A stretch of 22,643 nt of DNA from contig DAIQNV010000050.1 in assembly GCA_036788215.1 (NCBI GenBank), positions 1 through 22,643 of the forward strand. The letters are read 5' to 3'. This document shows positions 15,676-22,643 of this stretch, one piece after another. This DNA is from DAIQNV01 sp036788215. Lineage in GTDB: Bacteria > Planctomycetota > Phycisphaerae > Phycisphaerales > UBA1924. Below the pieces are notes generated by a model that was not told where the DNA came from, ran no database searches, and saw nothing but the letters and a program-made list of their open reading frames with translations. The position numbers were made by a program, and so were the translations under genes. Position 1 is the stretch's first letter. Every line of letters starts with the position of its first letter.

Positions 15676-16618
15676 TCAACCCCGCGCCCCGCGCCCGGAT
15701 TCCCGGGCCCCGGATTCCTTGTCCAGGGTCGACGCAGCCCAGTTCACTCCGATCGAAGCCCCGAGCAGCGCTCCACCCAGCCAGTCCAGCGGCGCGAGCA
15801 CCCCGGGCCCGGTGAACGACGCGGCCCGCACGGAGCTGGCCACATCACCCAACCCGGGGAGGAAAAGCAGCGTCAGGGGCGCGATCACGCCCGCCAGGAG
15901 AACCCCCAGACCAGCGGGGAGGATCCCCGCCACCGGACCCTCGTTCTTGCCCAGGAACCAGGCGACCAGCCGGCCCGCGGCTCCGGCGAGGATCGCCCCG
16001 AGGACCGCGGCCATGAAGGCCTGGCCCCGCAGGTCATCCCGAGCCACGAGCCAGGCGCCCACCAGCCCCCCGGCGGCGGCCGCGAGGATCGCGCCGAGCG
16101 CCGCCTGCGATTTCATAGCACCCAGTATTTCCACCGGGCTTCGCGATACGGGCCTGCCCGGTTCCTCCGCCCCGCCCTCCGCGACCGGCCTGGCGGCGAG
16201 CTCCGCGACGAGCAGGATCACCGCGCCGCCTACGAGCAGGATGGTCGCTTCGATGACGAGCGCGAGGACGGTGCCCGTGCCCGGGCCCGAGATCGTGAGG
16301 GTGTTTCCGGTGTCTCCGAGAGAGATCGCGGCCCACGCGACGGTCAGGCCCGCGACCATCCGGCCCATCGCGGGCGCGACCAGGCGGGCCCCGAGGGCGG
16401 CGCCGACGGTGGCGGTGGCGATGACGATGAGGGCGGCAAGAACACCCATTACAGGGGAGGTATTGAGCAGGAGGGTGACCGCGTCGCCTCCGTGCGAATC
16501 GCGGAGGGCGCGGACCGGGGCGGCGGCGAGGGGGCCCAGAACGCCCAGGGCAGCGATCGGGAGGACCCACCGCAGGGCGGCGTGGATGCCCTTGCTGAGG
16601 GTGGAGGGTTCGGCGGCG
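15676..16618 (-). CDS. Multi-pass membrane protein of unknown function, 5' end in gap
   Basis: 313 residues are visible before the gap. About eight hydrophobic segments alternate with short loops, many rich in Gly and Ala (for example VMGVLAALIVIATATVGAAL and VAGILPAGLGVLLAGVIAPL). A polar loop in the middle (ELAARPVAEGGAEEPGRPVS) separates the two halves. No family motif is recognised. The N-terminus as seen (AAEPSTLSKGIHAALRW) looks close to a natural start, so probably only a few codons are missing. It is divergent from the membrane protein gene at 16759, with the gap between them. It could be a transporter-like or envelope protein, but no function can be supported. Confidence 0.7.
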
Positions 16619-16718
16619 NNNNNNNNNNNNNNNNNNNNNNNNNNNNNNNNNNNNNNNNNNNNNNNNNNNNNNNNNNNNNNNNNNNNNNNNNNNNNNNNNN
16701 NNNNNNNNNNNNNNNNNN
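16619..16718. other. Assembly gap (100 N) between divergent membrane-protein genes
   Basis: A placeholder run without duplicated flanks. It hides the start of the leftward membrane protein and probably part of the divergent promoter region. Confidence 0.95.
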
Positions 16719-16745
16719 CCCAAGGAAGACGAGGGCCGACCCCGG

Positions 16746-16751
16746 TAGCAT
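16746..16751 (+). promoter_or_regulatory. Candidate -10 element (TAGCAT)
   Basis: TAGCAT ends seven bases before the ATG at 16759, with no Shine-Dalgarno between. The same hexamer occurs five bases before the small gene at 22231. The spacing suggests a leaderless transcript. Confidence 0.4.
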
Positions 16752-16758
16752 CGGCCCG

Positions 16759-17937
16759 ATGCAGGACGCTGGCAGCGAGAATCGTGAGGCCCAGGTCGCG
16801 GGCGGGGGCGCGGAGTGGACGGTGTCGCTGGGCGACGCCTTCCGCCAGCGTCTCGCGCGTGAGGGGCACATTGCGCTCGGGGATCTGACCGGGGACCTCT
16901 TGTTCCCGCGCCTGTTCCGGGTGCCCGGGCTGGCGCTGCGCCCGGAGCGGGTGGTCTTCGGGCTCGGGATCGTCACCGTCGTGGCGGTGTGCGCGTTGAT
17001 CGCTGGCCTGGTTTCCGGCGGGCCCTGGCCCAACGCGGCGGTGTACCAGTCGATCGCCATGACGGCGCAGACGATGTCGCAGGACATCGGGGCGGGGCGG
17101 TTCGGGCTGGTGGGGTTCGGGGTGGGGATCGTGCTACGCGAGCTCGGGTATCTCGTCGTCGAGCAGCCTTTGGGAACCGGGATCGTCCTGCTCGGGTTGG
17201 TCGGGGCGTGGGGCGTCTTTGGCGGGGCGGTGTGCCGGGGGGTGGCGCTCGAGTCCTCCGCAGGGCTTCACCTCTCGGGGCGGGCGGCGTTGCGGTTCGG
17301 GCTCACGCGTGGGTGGAGCGCCGCGGGGGCGGTGGCCCTGGCGCCGGCGCTGGTGTTCGTGGGGTTGCTGCTGGTGGGGCTCGCGGGTGCGGCGACGATG
17401 GCGTTCCCGGGGGTGGACATCCTTGGGGCGGCGCTGTTCGGCGTGGCGATCGTCGCGGGGCTCGCGGCGGCGGTCCTCATCGTGGTGTTTGCGCTCGCCC
17501 TCCCGATGATCGCGGCGGCGGTGGCGGCGGAGGACGACGACGCGTTCGACGCGCTGCAGCGGGCGCTCGGGTACGCGGTGGCGCGCCCGCTGACCCTGCT
17601 GGGCTATCTCTTGCTCGCGCTGGTGCAGGGCGTGGTGGCGACGGGGCTGGTGTGGTGGCTCGGGTCGCTGGCGGTCTGGCTCGCGGCGTCGGCGATCTCG
17701 CTCGTGTCGGCGATCGTGGGCGGCGGGGCGTGGCGGGTGATCGGGGAGGGCATGGACCCCTTCGTCACCGATCCGTCGTTCGCGGGGCGGATCGTCGCGG
17801 GGTGGGCGGCGCTGCCGATCGCGGTCGCGCTCGGGTTCGCGGTGAGCTACGTGCACGCGGCGGGGACGGTGGTGTATTTAAATCTGCGGCGGCTGGTGGA
17901 TGGGCAGGATGTGGAGGAGGTGCGGGTGGAGGGGTAG
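16759..17937 (+). CDS. Conserved planctomycete-type multi-pass membrane protein
   Basis: 392 residues with a soluble N-terminus (1-60) and about seven membrane segments (near 66-84, 140-158, 189-211, 222-250, 279-300, 303-322, 346-372). Before the later helices is a conserved-looking motif DDDAFDALQRALGYAVARPL (259-278), and near the C-terminus YLNLRRLVDGQDVEEV (373-388). Both resemble, from memory, a family of uncharacterised membrane proteins common in Planctomycetota, where an EGSDAFDAL motif and a DVDG-containing tail recur. No enzyme motif is visible. The ATG is preceded by a -10-like TAGCAT and no ribosome binding site. It is divergent from another membrane protein gene and convergent with truB. 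Confidence 0.8.
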   Translation: MQDAGSENREAQVAGGGAEWTVSLGDAFRQRLAREGHIALGDLTGDLLFPRLFRVPGLALRPERVVFGLGIVTVVAVCALIAGLVSGGPWPNAAVYQSIAMTAQTMSQDIGAGRFGLVGFGVGIVLRELGYLVVEQPLGTGIVLLGLVGAWGVFGGAVCRGVALESSAGLHLSGRAALRFGLTRGWSAAGAVALAPALVFVGLLLVGLAGAATMAFPGVDILGAALFGVAIVAGLAAAVLIVVFALALPMIAAAVAAEDDDAFDALQRALGYAVARPLTLLGYLLLALVQGVVATGLVWWLGSLAVWLAASAISLVSAIVGGGAWRVIGEGMDPFVTDPSFAGRIVAGWAALPIAVALGFAVSYVHAAGTVVYLNLRRLVDGQDVEEVRVEG

Positions 17938-17979
17938 GGAGAGGGATCGGCGACTGGGCATCGGCGATCGGGGCCAAGT

Positions 17980-18018
17980 GGCAGAGGGGCAGAGGGGCAG
18001 AGGGGCAGAGGGGCAGAG
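17980..18018. repeat. Short tandem repeat, GGCAGAGG x 4.9
   Basis: Four perfect copies of the 8-bp unit GGCAGAGG and a fifth lacking the last base lie in the 181-bp space between two convergent genes. Such arrays vary in copy number by slippage. No coding or regulatory role is apparent. Confidence 0.9.
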
Positions 18019-18118
18019 TGAATTTTGCACGCGGAGTGCGAGGGGTGGTCAATCCGGAGCTTCGGTTTGCTTGGCTTCGGCGTCCTTGTTGATGGGTTCG
18101 TTGAGTGTGAAGGCGCTA

Positions 18119-18868
18119 CTACCCGGCAGAGCCGGGTCGTGGCACCGGGGGCAGGGTGTGGGGGTTCAGGGTTCTTGGGAGGTCGTGCAGGGGGGTCGAC
18201 TGCTCGATGGTGAACTGGCCGACCTGGGTGCGGCGGAGGGCGGCGAGGACGCCTCCGGTGCCCAGGTGCTTGCCGATGTCTCTGGCGAGTGAGCGGATGT
18301 AGGTGCCCTTGCCGCAGCGGATGTCGAGGGTGAGGGTGGGCCAGTCGTAGCCCGTGATGTCGATGGCGTGGATGGTGACGGGGCGGGGCTCGAGCTCGGT
18401 GAGTTCGCCGGCGCGGGCGAGTTCGTAGGCGCGTTTGCCATCGACCTTCATGGCGGAGTGGGCGGGGGGACGCTGCTGGATCTCGCCCACGAAGTGGGTG
18501 AGGGCGGCCTCGATGTCGGCGCGGGTCGGGGGCGAGGCGACGGGGACTTCGGTGGTTTCGGCCTCAAGGTCGTCGGTGGGCGAGGTGCGGGACAGGTCGA
18601 TGGTGGTCTCGTAGCGTTTTTCGCCCGCCATGATGTCGTTGCAGAGCTTGGTCGCTTTGCCGACGAGGATGACGAGGACGCCGGTGGCGAGGGGGTCGAG
18701 GGTGCCCCCGTGGCCGACCTTGATGCGCTTGGGGGCGCCGCCGGCCTTGAGGGCGCCGCGGACTCGGGCGCAGGCCTGCATGGAGGTGGGGCCGAGGGGT
18801 TTGTCGATGACGAGGATGCCCGAGATGGCGGGTGTTTCGTGTTGGTCGGCCCGCTCGGTCACGGTTGG
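18119..18868 (-). CDS. truB: tRNA pseudouridine-55 synthase TruB (5' end at gap)
   Basis: TruB isomerises U55 in the T-loop of tRNAs. The conserved N-terminal GILVIDKPLGPTS, the catalytic-loop motif GHGGTLDPLATGVL with the active-site Asp, KRYETTI, and RCGKGTYIRSLARDIG are all present. A GTG at 18862 could start a 247-residue protein, but no ribosome binding site is seen and the gap begins seven bases upstream, so the true start may be hidden. The family core is complete. The C-terminal RPGSAG and the TAG stop fall within a short palindrome (18121-18137), suggesting that a repeat element has set the end of the gene. It converges with the membrane protein at 16759. Confidence 0.93.
   Translation of the reverse strand, partial: PTVTERADQHETPAISGILVIDKPLGPTSMQACARVRGALKAGGAPKRIKVGHGGTLDPLATGVLVILVGKATKLCNDIMAGEKRYETTIDLSRTSPTDDLEAETTEVPVASPPTRADIEAALTHFVGEIQQRPPAHSAMKVDGKRAYELARAGELTELEPRPVTIHAIDITGYDWPTLTLDIRCGKGTYIRSLARDIGKHLGTGGVLAALRRTQVGQFTIEQSTPLHDLPRTLNPHTLPPVPRPGSAG
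18121..18137. repeat. Palindrome overlapping the truB stop codon
   Basis: ACCCGGC-AGA-GCCGGGT is a perfect 7-bp hairpin that contains the last codons and part of the stop codon of truB. The flanking CGTGGCACC recalls the CCACGGCACCCGG repeats at 19011-19045, so it may belong to a dispersed REP-like family. It could also help end transcription from both sides. Confidence 0.5.
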
Positions 18869-18968
18869 NNNNNNNNNNNNNNNNNNNNNNNNNNNNNNNN
18901 NNNNNNNNNNNNNNNNNNNNNNNNNNNNNNNNNNNNNNNNNNNNNNNNNNNNNNNNNNNNNNNNNNNN
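18869..18968. other. Assembly gap (100 N) upstream of truB
   Basis: A placeholder run without duplicated flanks. It hides the truB start and whatever lies between truB and the glycosyltransferase gene. Confidence 0.95.
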
Positions 18969-18981
18969 GGGCGCGGTTGTT

Positions 18982-19044
18982 CGTGGACTAGCTCGCTGGC
19001 GCTCGCGAGTCCACGGCACCCGGCTCGCGAGACCACGGCACCCG
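18982..19044. repeat. Inverted repeat plus 22-bp tandem repeat downstream of the glycosyltransferase
   Basis: Two direct 22-bp copies (19001-19022 and 19023-19044) beginning GCTCGCGAG and differing at one base end just before the glycosyltransferase stop codon. CGTGGACT (18982-18989) pairs with AGTCCACG (19008-19015) around an 18-nt loop. This is repeat-derived sequence, possibly acting as a transcript end; there is no T-run. Confidence 0.6.
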
Positions 19045-19047
19045 GGG

Positions 19048-21384
19048 TTATGGCACGCGGTAGGCGCCCGTCATGAGGACTTCGAGTTGGACGATCTTGC
19101 CGGTGGAGTAGTTGTAGCCCGTGATGGTTTCGAGCAGTGTGGTGCGGGCGCGGGGGTCGGCCTGGAGGGTGGTGTGGGTGCCGGCGGGGGCGATGAGGAG
19201 GCCTGAGTTGCGGGTCGCCCAGCTGGCGGTGTCGTCGAGCTCGATGCGCTGGACGCGGGCGCGGGTGGCGAAGGTGAGGGAGTCCTCGTGGTAGCCGGCG
19301 GAGGCGATGGGGACAGCGGTGGTCCAGCCGGCGGACTCGGCGATGGCCATGAGTCGTGTGGTGGTGTGGAGGGCTCGGGAGGAGGGGATGACGACGCCCA
19401 CGAGATTGGCGAAGCCCAGGATGGCGGCGAGCATGGAGAGGATCGTGGCGCGGGTGAGGAGCGATCGCGAGATCGCGTCGCGGGTGAACCAGAGCAGGGC
19501 GGCGCAGGCGAGGATCAGGACCAGAGCGGGGATCACACCGAGCGTGGGGCCCGCGAGGAAGAGGCTGAAGAGCGCGATGGCGAGCGGGGCGGCGACGGTG
19601 AGGGTGGCGCCGATGAGGAGCCAGAGCTGGAGGCCCAGTCGGGTGCCCTTGTCGTCGAGGCCCTTGAGTGTGCCGGCGGTCGCGGAGAGCAGACCGCGGG
19701 CAGAGAGGAGGGCTATGGCGGGGTAGAGAGGAAGGGTGTAATGCGGGAGCTTGGTCGAGATGAGCTCGAAGAAGAGCCACGCGGGCAGGATCCAGCAGAG
19801 GCAGAAGAGCTCGGGGCGACGGCCCGTCGGGCGACGGGTGATGGTGTTCCAGAATCGGCGGAGGCGGACGGTGAGCGGGACGCGGGGGAGCGTGGTGGGT
19901 TCGTCGGGGGTGGCGTCGGCTTGGCTGTTGTCGTCGTCGGTGTCGAGGGGGAAATTGGCGCGTTTGGGGGGGGTGGGGCGGGGCGTGGGCTCGGGCTCGG
20001 GGGCGAGGGGGATGATGTCGGGGTCGTCGTCTGAATCGAGTGTCGTCGAAGGCTCGGAAAGCCCCCCTCCGTCGGCTTCGCCGACACCGCCCCCGCCCGA
20101 CCCTTCGGTAACGGGGGAGGAGAGAGGCGGAGGAGACGCTTCGCTTTGGGTAGCCCCTCTCCCGCCCGCTTCGCGGTCGTCCTCTCCCCATGGGGGAGAG
20201 GAAGGGGGGCCCTCGCTCGCGCTTCGGGCTCGTTCGTCGGGCGTGGGTTCGAAGGCACCCCCTCCGCCCGCTTCGCGAGCACCTTCCGCGTTGGCAACGG
20301 GGGAGGAAAGGGGAAAGTGGGTCTCGGTGGTGGGTTCGGTGCCCCAGGCCCGGCGGGCGGCTCGGGTGATGCTCAGGGCGGTGAGGATGACGCCGGGCCA
20401 GAAAAGGACCGCGAGAAGGACGGTGTGGTAGCCCGGCGGGCCCCAGTGGCCCTCCTTGGGAGCGGCGGAGCGGCCGAGGGTTTCGTCGATGACCTCGGAG
20501 AAGTAGGTGCCGAAGCCCACGCGGGCGGCGACCGCGATGAGCCAGGGGAGCGTGAGGGCGAGGACGATGGCGAGCACGGTGAGGGGGCGGAGGTGGCGCA
20601 TCCAGCGCCACCGGCGCGTGGTGAGGGCGAGGGCGGCGAGCGTGAGCAGCACGATGAGCGGGGCGATCGGGCCCTTGGCGAGGATGGAGAGGGCGATGGT
20701 GGTCGCCAATGCGATCGGCAGGAGCCACGACGAGACGCGGGTGAAGCGATCGGCTTTGTCACCCTTGGGGCCGCTGGCGCGGGTGTAGATCGCAGCGAGC
20801 AGCCAGAAGGTCGCGGTGGTCGTCGCGAGCAGGAGTTGGTCTGCCCGCGCCTGGTGGGCGTCCCAGATCACCATGGGGGAGATCGCGAGCAGCGCCGCGC
20901 CGAGGGCCGCGGCGCGGGGATCGAAGAGGAGCAGACCGGCCCGCCAGGTGAGCAGGACCGCGAGCATCGCGGAGAGCACGGAGGGGACGCGGTACATCCA
21001 GATGGCGTCGTTGGGGGGTGTGTTCTGGGTGAAGAGGGCGGCGGAACCGGATTGCAGCCAGTAGATGAGGGGCGGCTTGTTGAGGCGTGATTTCTCGCCG
21101 ACACGGGGCTCGATGTAGCCCCCGGCGTGCAGGGGCTCGAGTTGCTCGGAAGGGAGCAGCGCAGCGGATTCGAACATCTGCCGGGAGGCCTGAGCGAATC
21201 GGGACTCGTCGCGGTCGATGGGCGGGATGGAGGCGAGGCCCGGGAGGTACACTGCGGCGCAGAGCAGGGTGAGGGCGAGGCCCGCGAGGGGGCTTCGTGA
21301 GAGTCGGCGTGCGGCGCGTCGGCCCCTGGGCCCGGACCAGAAGGACGCGGCATCATCGATGACATCGGCCAGCCACGCCCGCAT
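19048..21384 (-). CDS. ArnT/PMT-like membrane glycosyltransferase with a repeat-derived linker
   Basis: A 778-residue GT-C type transferase of the ArnT/dolichyl-P-mannose mannosyltransferase superfamily. These move sugars from polyprenyl phosphate carriers to lipids, glycans or proteins outside the inner membrane. After a membrane helix (about 33-52) comes the first periplasmic loop with PPIDRDESRFAQ (54-65, Asp/Glu catalytic candidates) and NKPPLIYW (102-109). Multiple membrane helices follow, then KLPHYTLPLYPAIALL typical of ArnT-like proteins. A hydrophilic linker of about 130 residues interrupts the helices; residues about 360-441 are encoded by three palindromic repeats (20062-20306). 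The family is usually 500-600 residues. The ATG has GGAG seven bases upstream. The gene is divergent from the PAP2 gene with overlapping start codons. Substrate unknown. Confidence 0.88.
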   Translation of the reverse strand: MRAWLADVIDDAASFWSGPRGRRAARRLSRSPLAGLALTLLCAAVYLPGLASIPPIDRDESRFAQASRQMFESAALLPSEQLEPLHAGGYIEPRVGEKSRLNKPPLIYWLQSGSAALFTQNTPPNDAIWMYRVPSVLSAMLAVLLTWRAGLLLFDPRAAALGAALLAISPMVIWDAHQARADQLLLATTTATFWLLAAIYTRASGPKGDKADRFTRVSSWLLPIALATTIALSILAKGPIAPLIVLLTLAALALTTRRWRWMRHLRPLTVLAIVLALTLPWLIAVAARVGFGTYFSEVIDETLGRSAAPKEGHWGPPGYHTVLLAVLFWPGVILTALSITRAARRAWGTEPTTETHFPLSSPVANAEGAREAGGGGAFEPTPDERARSASEGPPSSPPWGEDDREAGGRGATQSEASPPPLSSPVTEGSGGGGVGEADGGGLSEPSTTLDSDDDPDIIPLAPEPEPTPRPTPPKRANFPLDTDDDNSQADATPDEPTTLPRVPLTVRLRRFWNTITRRPTGRRPELFCLCWILPAWLFFELISTKLPHYTLPLYPAIALLSARGLLSATAGTLKGLDDKGTRLGLQLWLLIGATLTVAAPLAIALFSLFLAGPTLGVIPALVLILACAALLWFTRDAISRSLLTRATILSMLAAILGFANLVGVVIPSSRALHTTTRLMAIAESAGWTTAVPIASAGYHEDSLTFATRARVQRIELDDTASWATRNSGLLIAPAGTHTTLQADPRARTTLLETITGYNYSTGKIVQLEVLMTGAYRVP
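20062..20306. repeat. Three palindromic repeat units inside the glycosyltransferase gene
   Basis: Units at about 20062-20120, 20153-20201 and 20258-20306 each open with a C-rich CCCCCTCC or CCCTCTCC arm, contain a GCTTCGC core, and close with GGGGGAGG or GGGGAGAGG. The middle unit also holds the perfect palindrome CCTCTCCCCATGGGGGAGAG plus a final G. Such elements are usually intergenic; here they stay in frame and encode a Gly/Ser/Pro/Glu linker. Confidence 0.75.
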
Positions 21385-22222
21385 GGGGTCTCCGGGTGAC
21401 GAGGACAGTGCTGCGCCCGGGGGCGCGGGGGCGGAGTTTACGCCTGCGGGGGCGGGAGCCGGGCCGATCGCGCTCCCCGCGGCCTTTCCGTGGTGGTACT
21501 GGGCGACCCTGGGCGGGCTGATCGCGGCGACGGTGGGCCTGCTGTGGGTCGACGGGGCGGCGGCGGTCTGGTTCCGCGGGGTGCGGGAGGGGACGGGGCC
21601 GGTCTCGCTGGGCGGTGATGTGAGGCGGGAGCTCGAGGCGATCCAGCAGTTCGGGCAGCTCGGGTTCTCGCTGTTGATCGCCTGGGCGATCGTGCTGCTG
21701 GATCGCGATCGGTGCCGTCGGCTCTTGGACTGGCTGGGGGCTTCGCTCCTGGCGGGGGCGGTGCTCTACCCCGCGAAGATGCTGATCGCGAGGCCCCGCC
21801 CGAAGTTCGATGATCCGTGGGGGTTCGCGGGGCCGTTCGGGGCGTACCCGGTGGAGGGGGGCGTGCTGCCCGGGTGGGCGCTCGGGCAGGGGAGCGTCAA
21901 CGACATCTGGGCGATGCCCAGCGGGCACACGGTGCACGCGGTCGTGGGCGGTGTGTTCCTGCTGGCGGTCTATCCGAAGCTGCGTTCGCTGGCGGTGACG
22001 CTGATCGGCATCGTGATGCTGGCCAGGCTGGTGCTGGGCGCCCACTACCCGAGCGACGTGACAGCGGGCGCCGCGCTGGGCTTCGCGGTCGCGGTGCCCG
22101 TGGTGCGCCGATTCGGCGGGGTGCGGGGGCTGGACTGGGTGTGGCGGCGCGTGGTGCAGCGCGACGCGGAGCCCGCATTTCCCGAGCTTGCGCGGAAGTT
22201 CGGGTTGGGCGGGGCGCGATAG
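21383..22222 (+). CDS. PAP2-family phosphatase (membrane)
   Basis: A 279-residue membrane phosphatase with the three PAP2 signature motifs: KMLIARPRP at 132-140, MPSGH at 178-182, and RLVLGAHYPSD at 215-225 (His182 and His221 catalytic, Asp225 supporting). About five or six membrane helices surround them. Members dephosphorylate phosphatidate, undecaprenyl diphosphate or related lipids on the outer face of the inner membrane. Beside an ArnT-like transferase, undecaprenyl carrier recycling or lipid A-type modification is plausible but unproven. The ATG at 21383 has no visible ribosome binding site. The ATG at 21359 would overlap the divergent gene, and no later in-frame start precedes the first membrane helix. 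The protein has a Gly/Ala-rich N-terminus of about 30 residues. Confidence 0.9.
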   Translation: MGSPGDEDSAAPGGAGAEFTPAGAGAGPIALPAAFPWWYWATLGGLIAATVGLLWVDGAAAVWFRGVREGTGPVSLGGDVRRELEAIQQFGQLGFSLLIAWAIVLLDRDRCRRLLDWLGASLLAGAVLYPAKMLIARPRPKFDDPWGFAGPFGAYPVEGGVLPGWALGQGSVNDIWAMPSGHTVHAVVGGVFLLAVYPKLRSLAVTLIGIVMLARLVLGAHYPSDVTAGAALGFAVAVPVVRRFGGVRGLDWVWRRVVQRDAEPAFPELARKFGLGGAR

Positions 22223-22225
22223 CAT
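22220..22225 (+). promoter_or_regulatory. Candidate -10 element (TAGCAT) of the small gene
   Basis: TAGCAT overlaps the TAG stop of the PAP2 gene and ends five bases before the ATG at 22231, as expected for a leaderless transcript. There is no Shine-Dalgarno. Confidence 0.4.
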
Positions 22226-22230
22226 CGGGC

Positions 22231-22494
22231 ATGGATGACATGGATGAGCGGGCGTCGGAACTGAAGCAGCACCCGGCGGCGGGGGCGAGCTATCGGGAAG
22301 CAAAGCGCGAGGAGCCTTTGGGGTGCCTGGGGTCGTTCTGCGCGATGCTGGGGGTGACGCCGGCGCGGATGAAGAGCAAACGGTCTCTGGCGCGGGAGGC
22401 GGACGCGGGGGAGCCCCGGGTGATCCGGGTCGAGGACGGGGAGCGGGGGTCGGCTGGTTCGGGGCGTTCGCCGGGGGACGGGGCGGGCGGCTAA
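22231..22494 (+). CDS. Small hypothetical protein (87 residues)
   Basis: ATG at 22231 to TAA at 22492-22494, with strongly GC-biased third positions, so probably coding. The sequence is hydrophilic and highly charged (MDDMDERASELKQ start, Lys/Arg-rich middle, Gly/Ser-rich end), with two Cys in LGCLGSFC (31-38). There are no membrane helices and no family is recognised. It starts eight bases after the PAP2 stop, so it may be co-transcribed with that gene or use the TAGCAT just upstream. A second ATG three codons in is an alternative start. Its role is unknown. Confidence 0.65.
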   Translation: MDDMDERASELKQHPAAGASYREAKREEPLGCLGSFCAMLGVTPARMKSKRSLAREADAGEPRVIRVEDGERGSAGSGRSPGDGAGG

Positions 22495-22511
22495 GGGGCG
22501 ATCCGGGGCGT

Positions 22512-22540
22512 TTGGCGCGTGCGCGGGAGGCGGCTACAGT
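22512..22540 (+). promoter_or_regulatory. Sigma70-type promoter of tRNA-Ser
   Basis: TTGGCG (22512-22517) and TACAGT (22535-22540) are separated by 17 bp, the optimal spacing. Transcription would begin about 22547, a few bases before the mature tRNA. Confidence 0.6.
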
Positions 22541-22553
22541 TGCGTCCTGCGCC

Positions 22554-22640
22554 GGAGAGGTGGCCGAGCGGTTGAAGGCGCACGATTGGAATTCGTGTGG
22601 GGCAGCAATGTCCCCGGGGGTTCGAATCCCCCCCTCTCCG
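22554..22640 (+). tRNA. tRNA-Ser (anticodon GGA)
   Basis: A complete 87-nt cloverleaf. The acceptor stem is GGAGAGG (22554-22560) with CCTCTCC (22633-22639) and discriminator G. The D-stem is GCC/GGC. The anticodon stem is CACGA/TCGTG with anticodon GGA at 22588-22590, reading UCC and UCU codons. A long variable arm with GGGG/CCCC pairing is typical of serine tRNAs. The T-arm is GGGGG-TTCGAAT-CCCCC. The 3' CCA is not encoded (CTT follows). Confidence 0.97.
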
Positions 22641-22643
22641 CTT

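Noticed and set aside
17980..19044. Possible CRISPR array from the repeats
   Set aside because: Units are 8 bp or 22 bp and contiguous, without spacers, and no cas genes are present.
18872..20728. Upstream extension of the truB frame into the glycosyltransferase gene
   Set aside because: It reads through the gap and then out of frame within a well-supported membrane protein. Only the part from 18868 down is TruB.
22554..22643. An integration site at the tRNA-Ser gene
   Set aside because: The window ends three bases after the tRNA, so no attachment repeat or integrase can be seen.

Overview
The window looks like part of a draft, high-GC genome from the Planctomycetota, most likely the Phycisphaerae. 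This placement is inferred from base composition and from protein families that resemble planctomycete ones from memory; no database search was possible. Five runs of exactly 100 N (5566-5665, 9728-9827, 14335-14434, 16619-16718, 18869-18968) are scaffold gaps. Two of them (5566 and 14335) have the same sequence on both sides, 55 bp and 15 bp, so those contigs probably abut and nothing is missing there. The other three truncate genes.

Layout. 1-66 is the tail of a rightward gene. 84-4694 holds three leftward genes: an LCAT-family alpha/beta hydrolase, a P-loop NTPase with KAP-like architecture (two membrane helices between Walker A and Walker B), and a phosphomannomutase/phosphoglucomutase. 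4810-5499 is a REP/RAYT locus: an IS200-like (REP-associated tyrosine) transposase gene with one frameshift near its start, flanked by three identical 26-bp copies of a palindromic REP. 5500-14295 is a leftward cluster. In transcription order it is PBP2 (mrdA), RodA, RsmG (cut by a gap), a DinG-like helicase, and a secreted GH2 beta-glucuronidase-like hydrolase. PBP2/RodA overlap at TTGA, and the dinG start overlaps the preceding stop at ATGA, so translational coupling is likely.

14558-18868 holds a Rho-independent terminator, folE2 (zinc-independent GTP cyclohydrolase, first step to folate and queuosine precursors), two divergent multi-pass membrane proteins of unknown function either side of a gap, and truB (tRNA pseudouridine-55 synthase, 5' end in a gap). 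19048-22222 is a divergent pair, an ArnT/PMT-like membrane glycosyltransferase and a PAP2 phosphatase, whose proposed start codons overlap. PAP2 enzymes commonly recycle the polyprenyl phosphates such glycosyltransferases use, so a shared role in envelope glycan metabolism is plausible. A small unknown gene and a complete tRNA-Ser(GGA) with a good sigma70-type promoter close the window.

The gene content is mainly core metabolism, cell-wall elongation and translation; no defence island, CRISPR array or prophage is visible. The less ordinary signals are the REP/RAYT locus, palindromic repeats that have entered coding sequence (glycosyltransferase linker, RsmG insert, truB stop), a TANNNT-next-to-ATG arrangement suggesting leaderless transcripts, a DinG-like helicase lacking the expected first Fe-S cysteine, and a KAP-like NTPase next to a lipase-like hydrolase.
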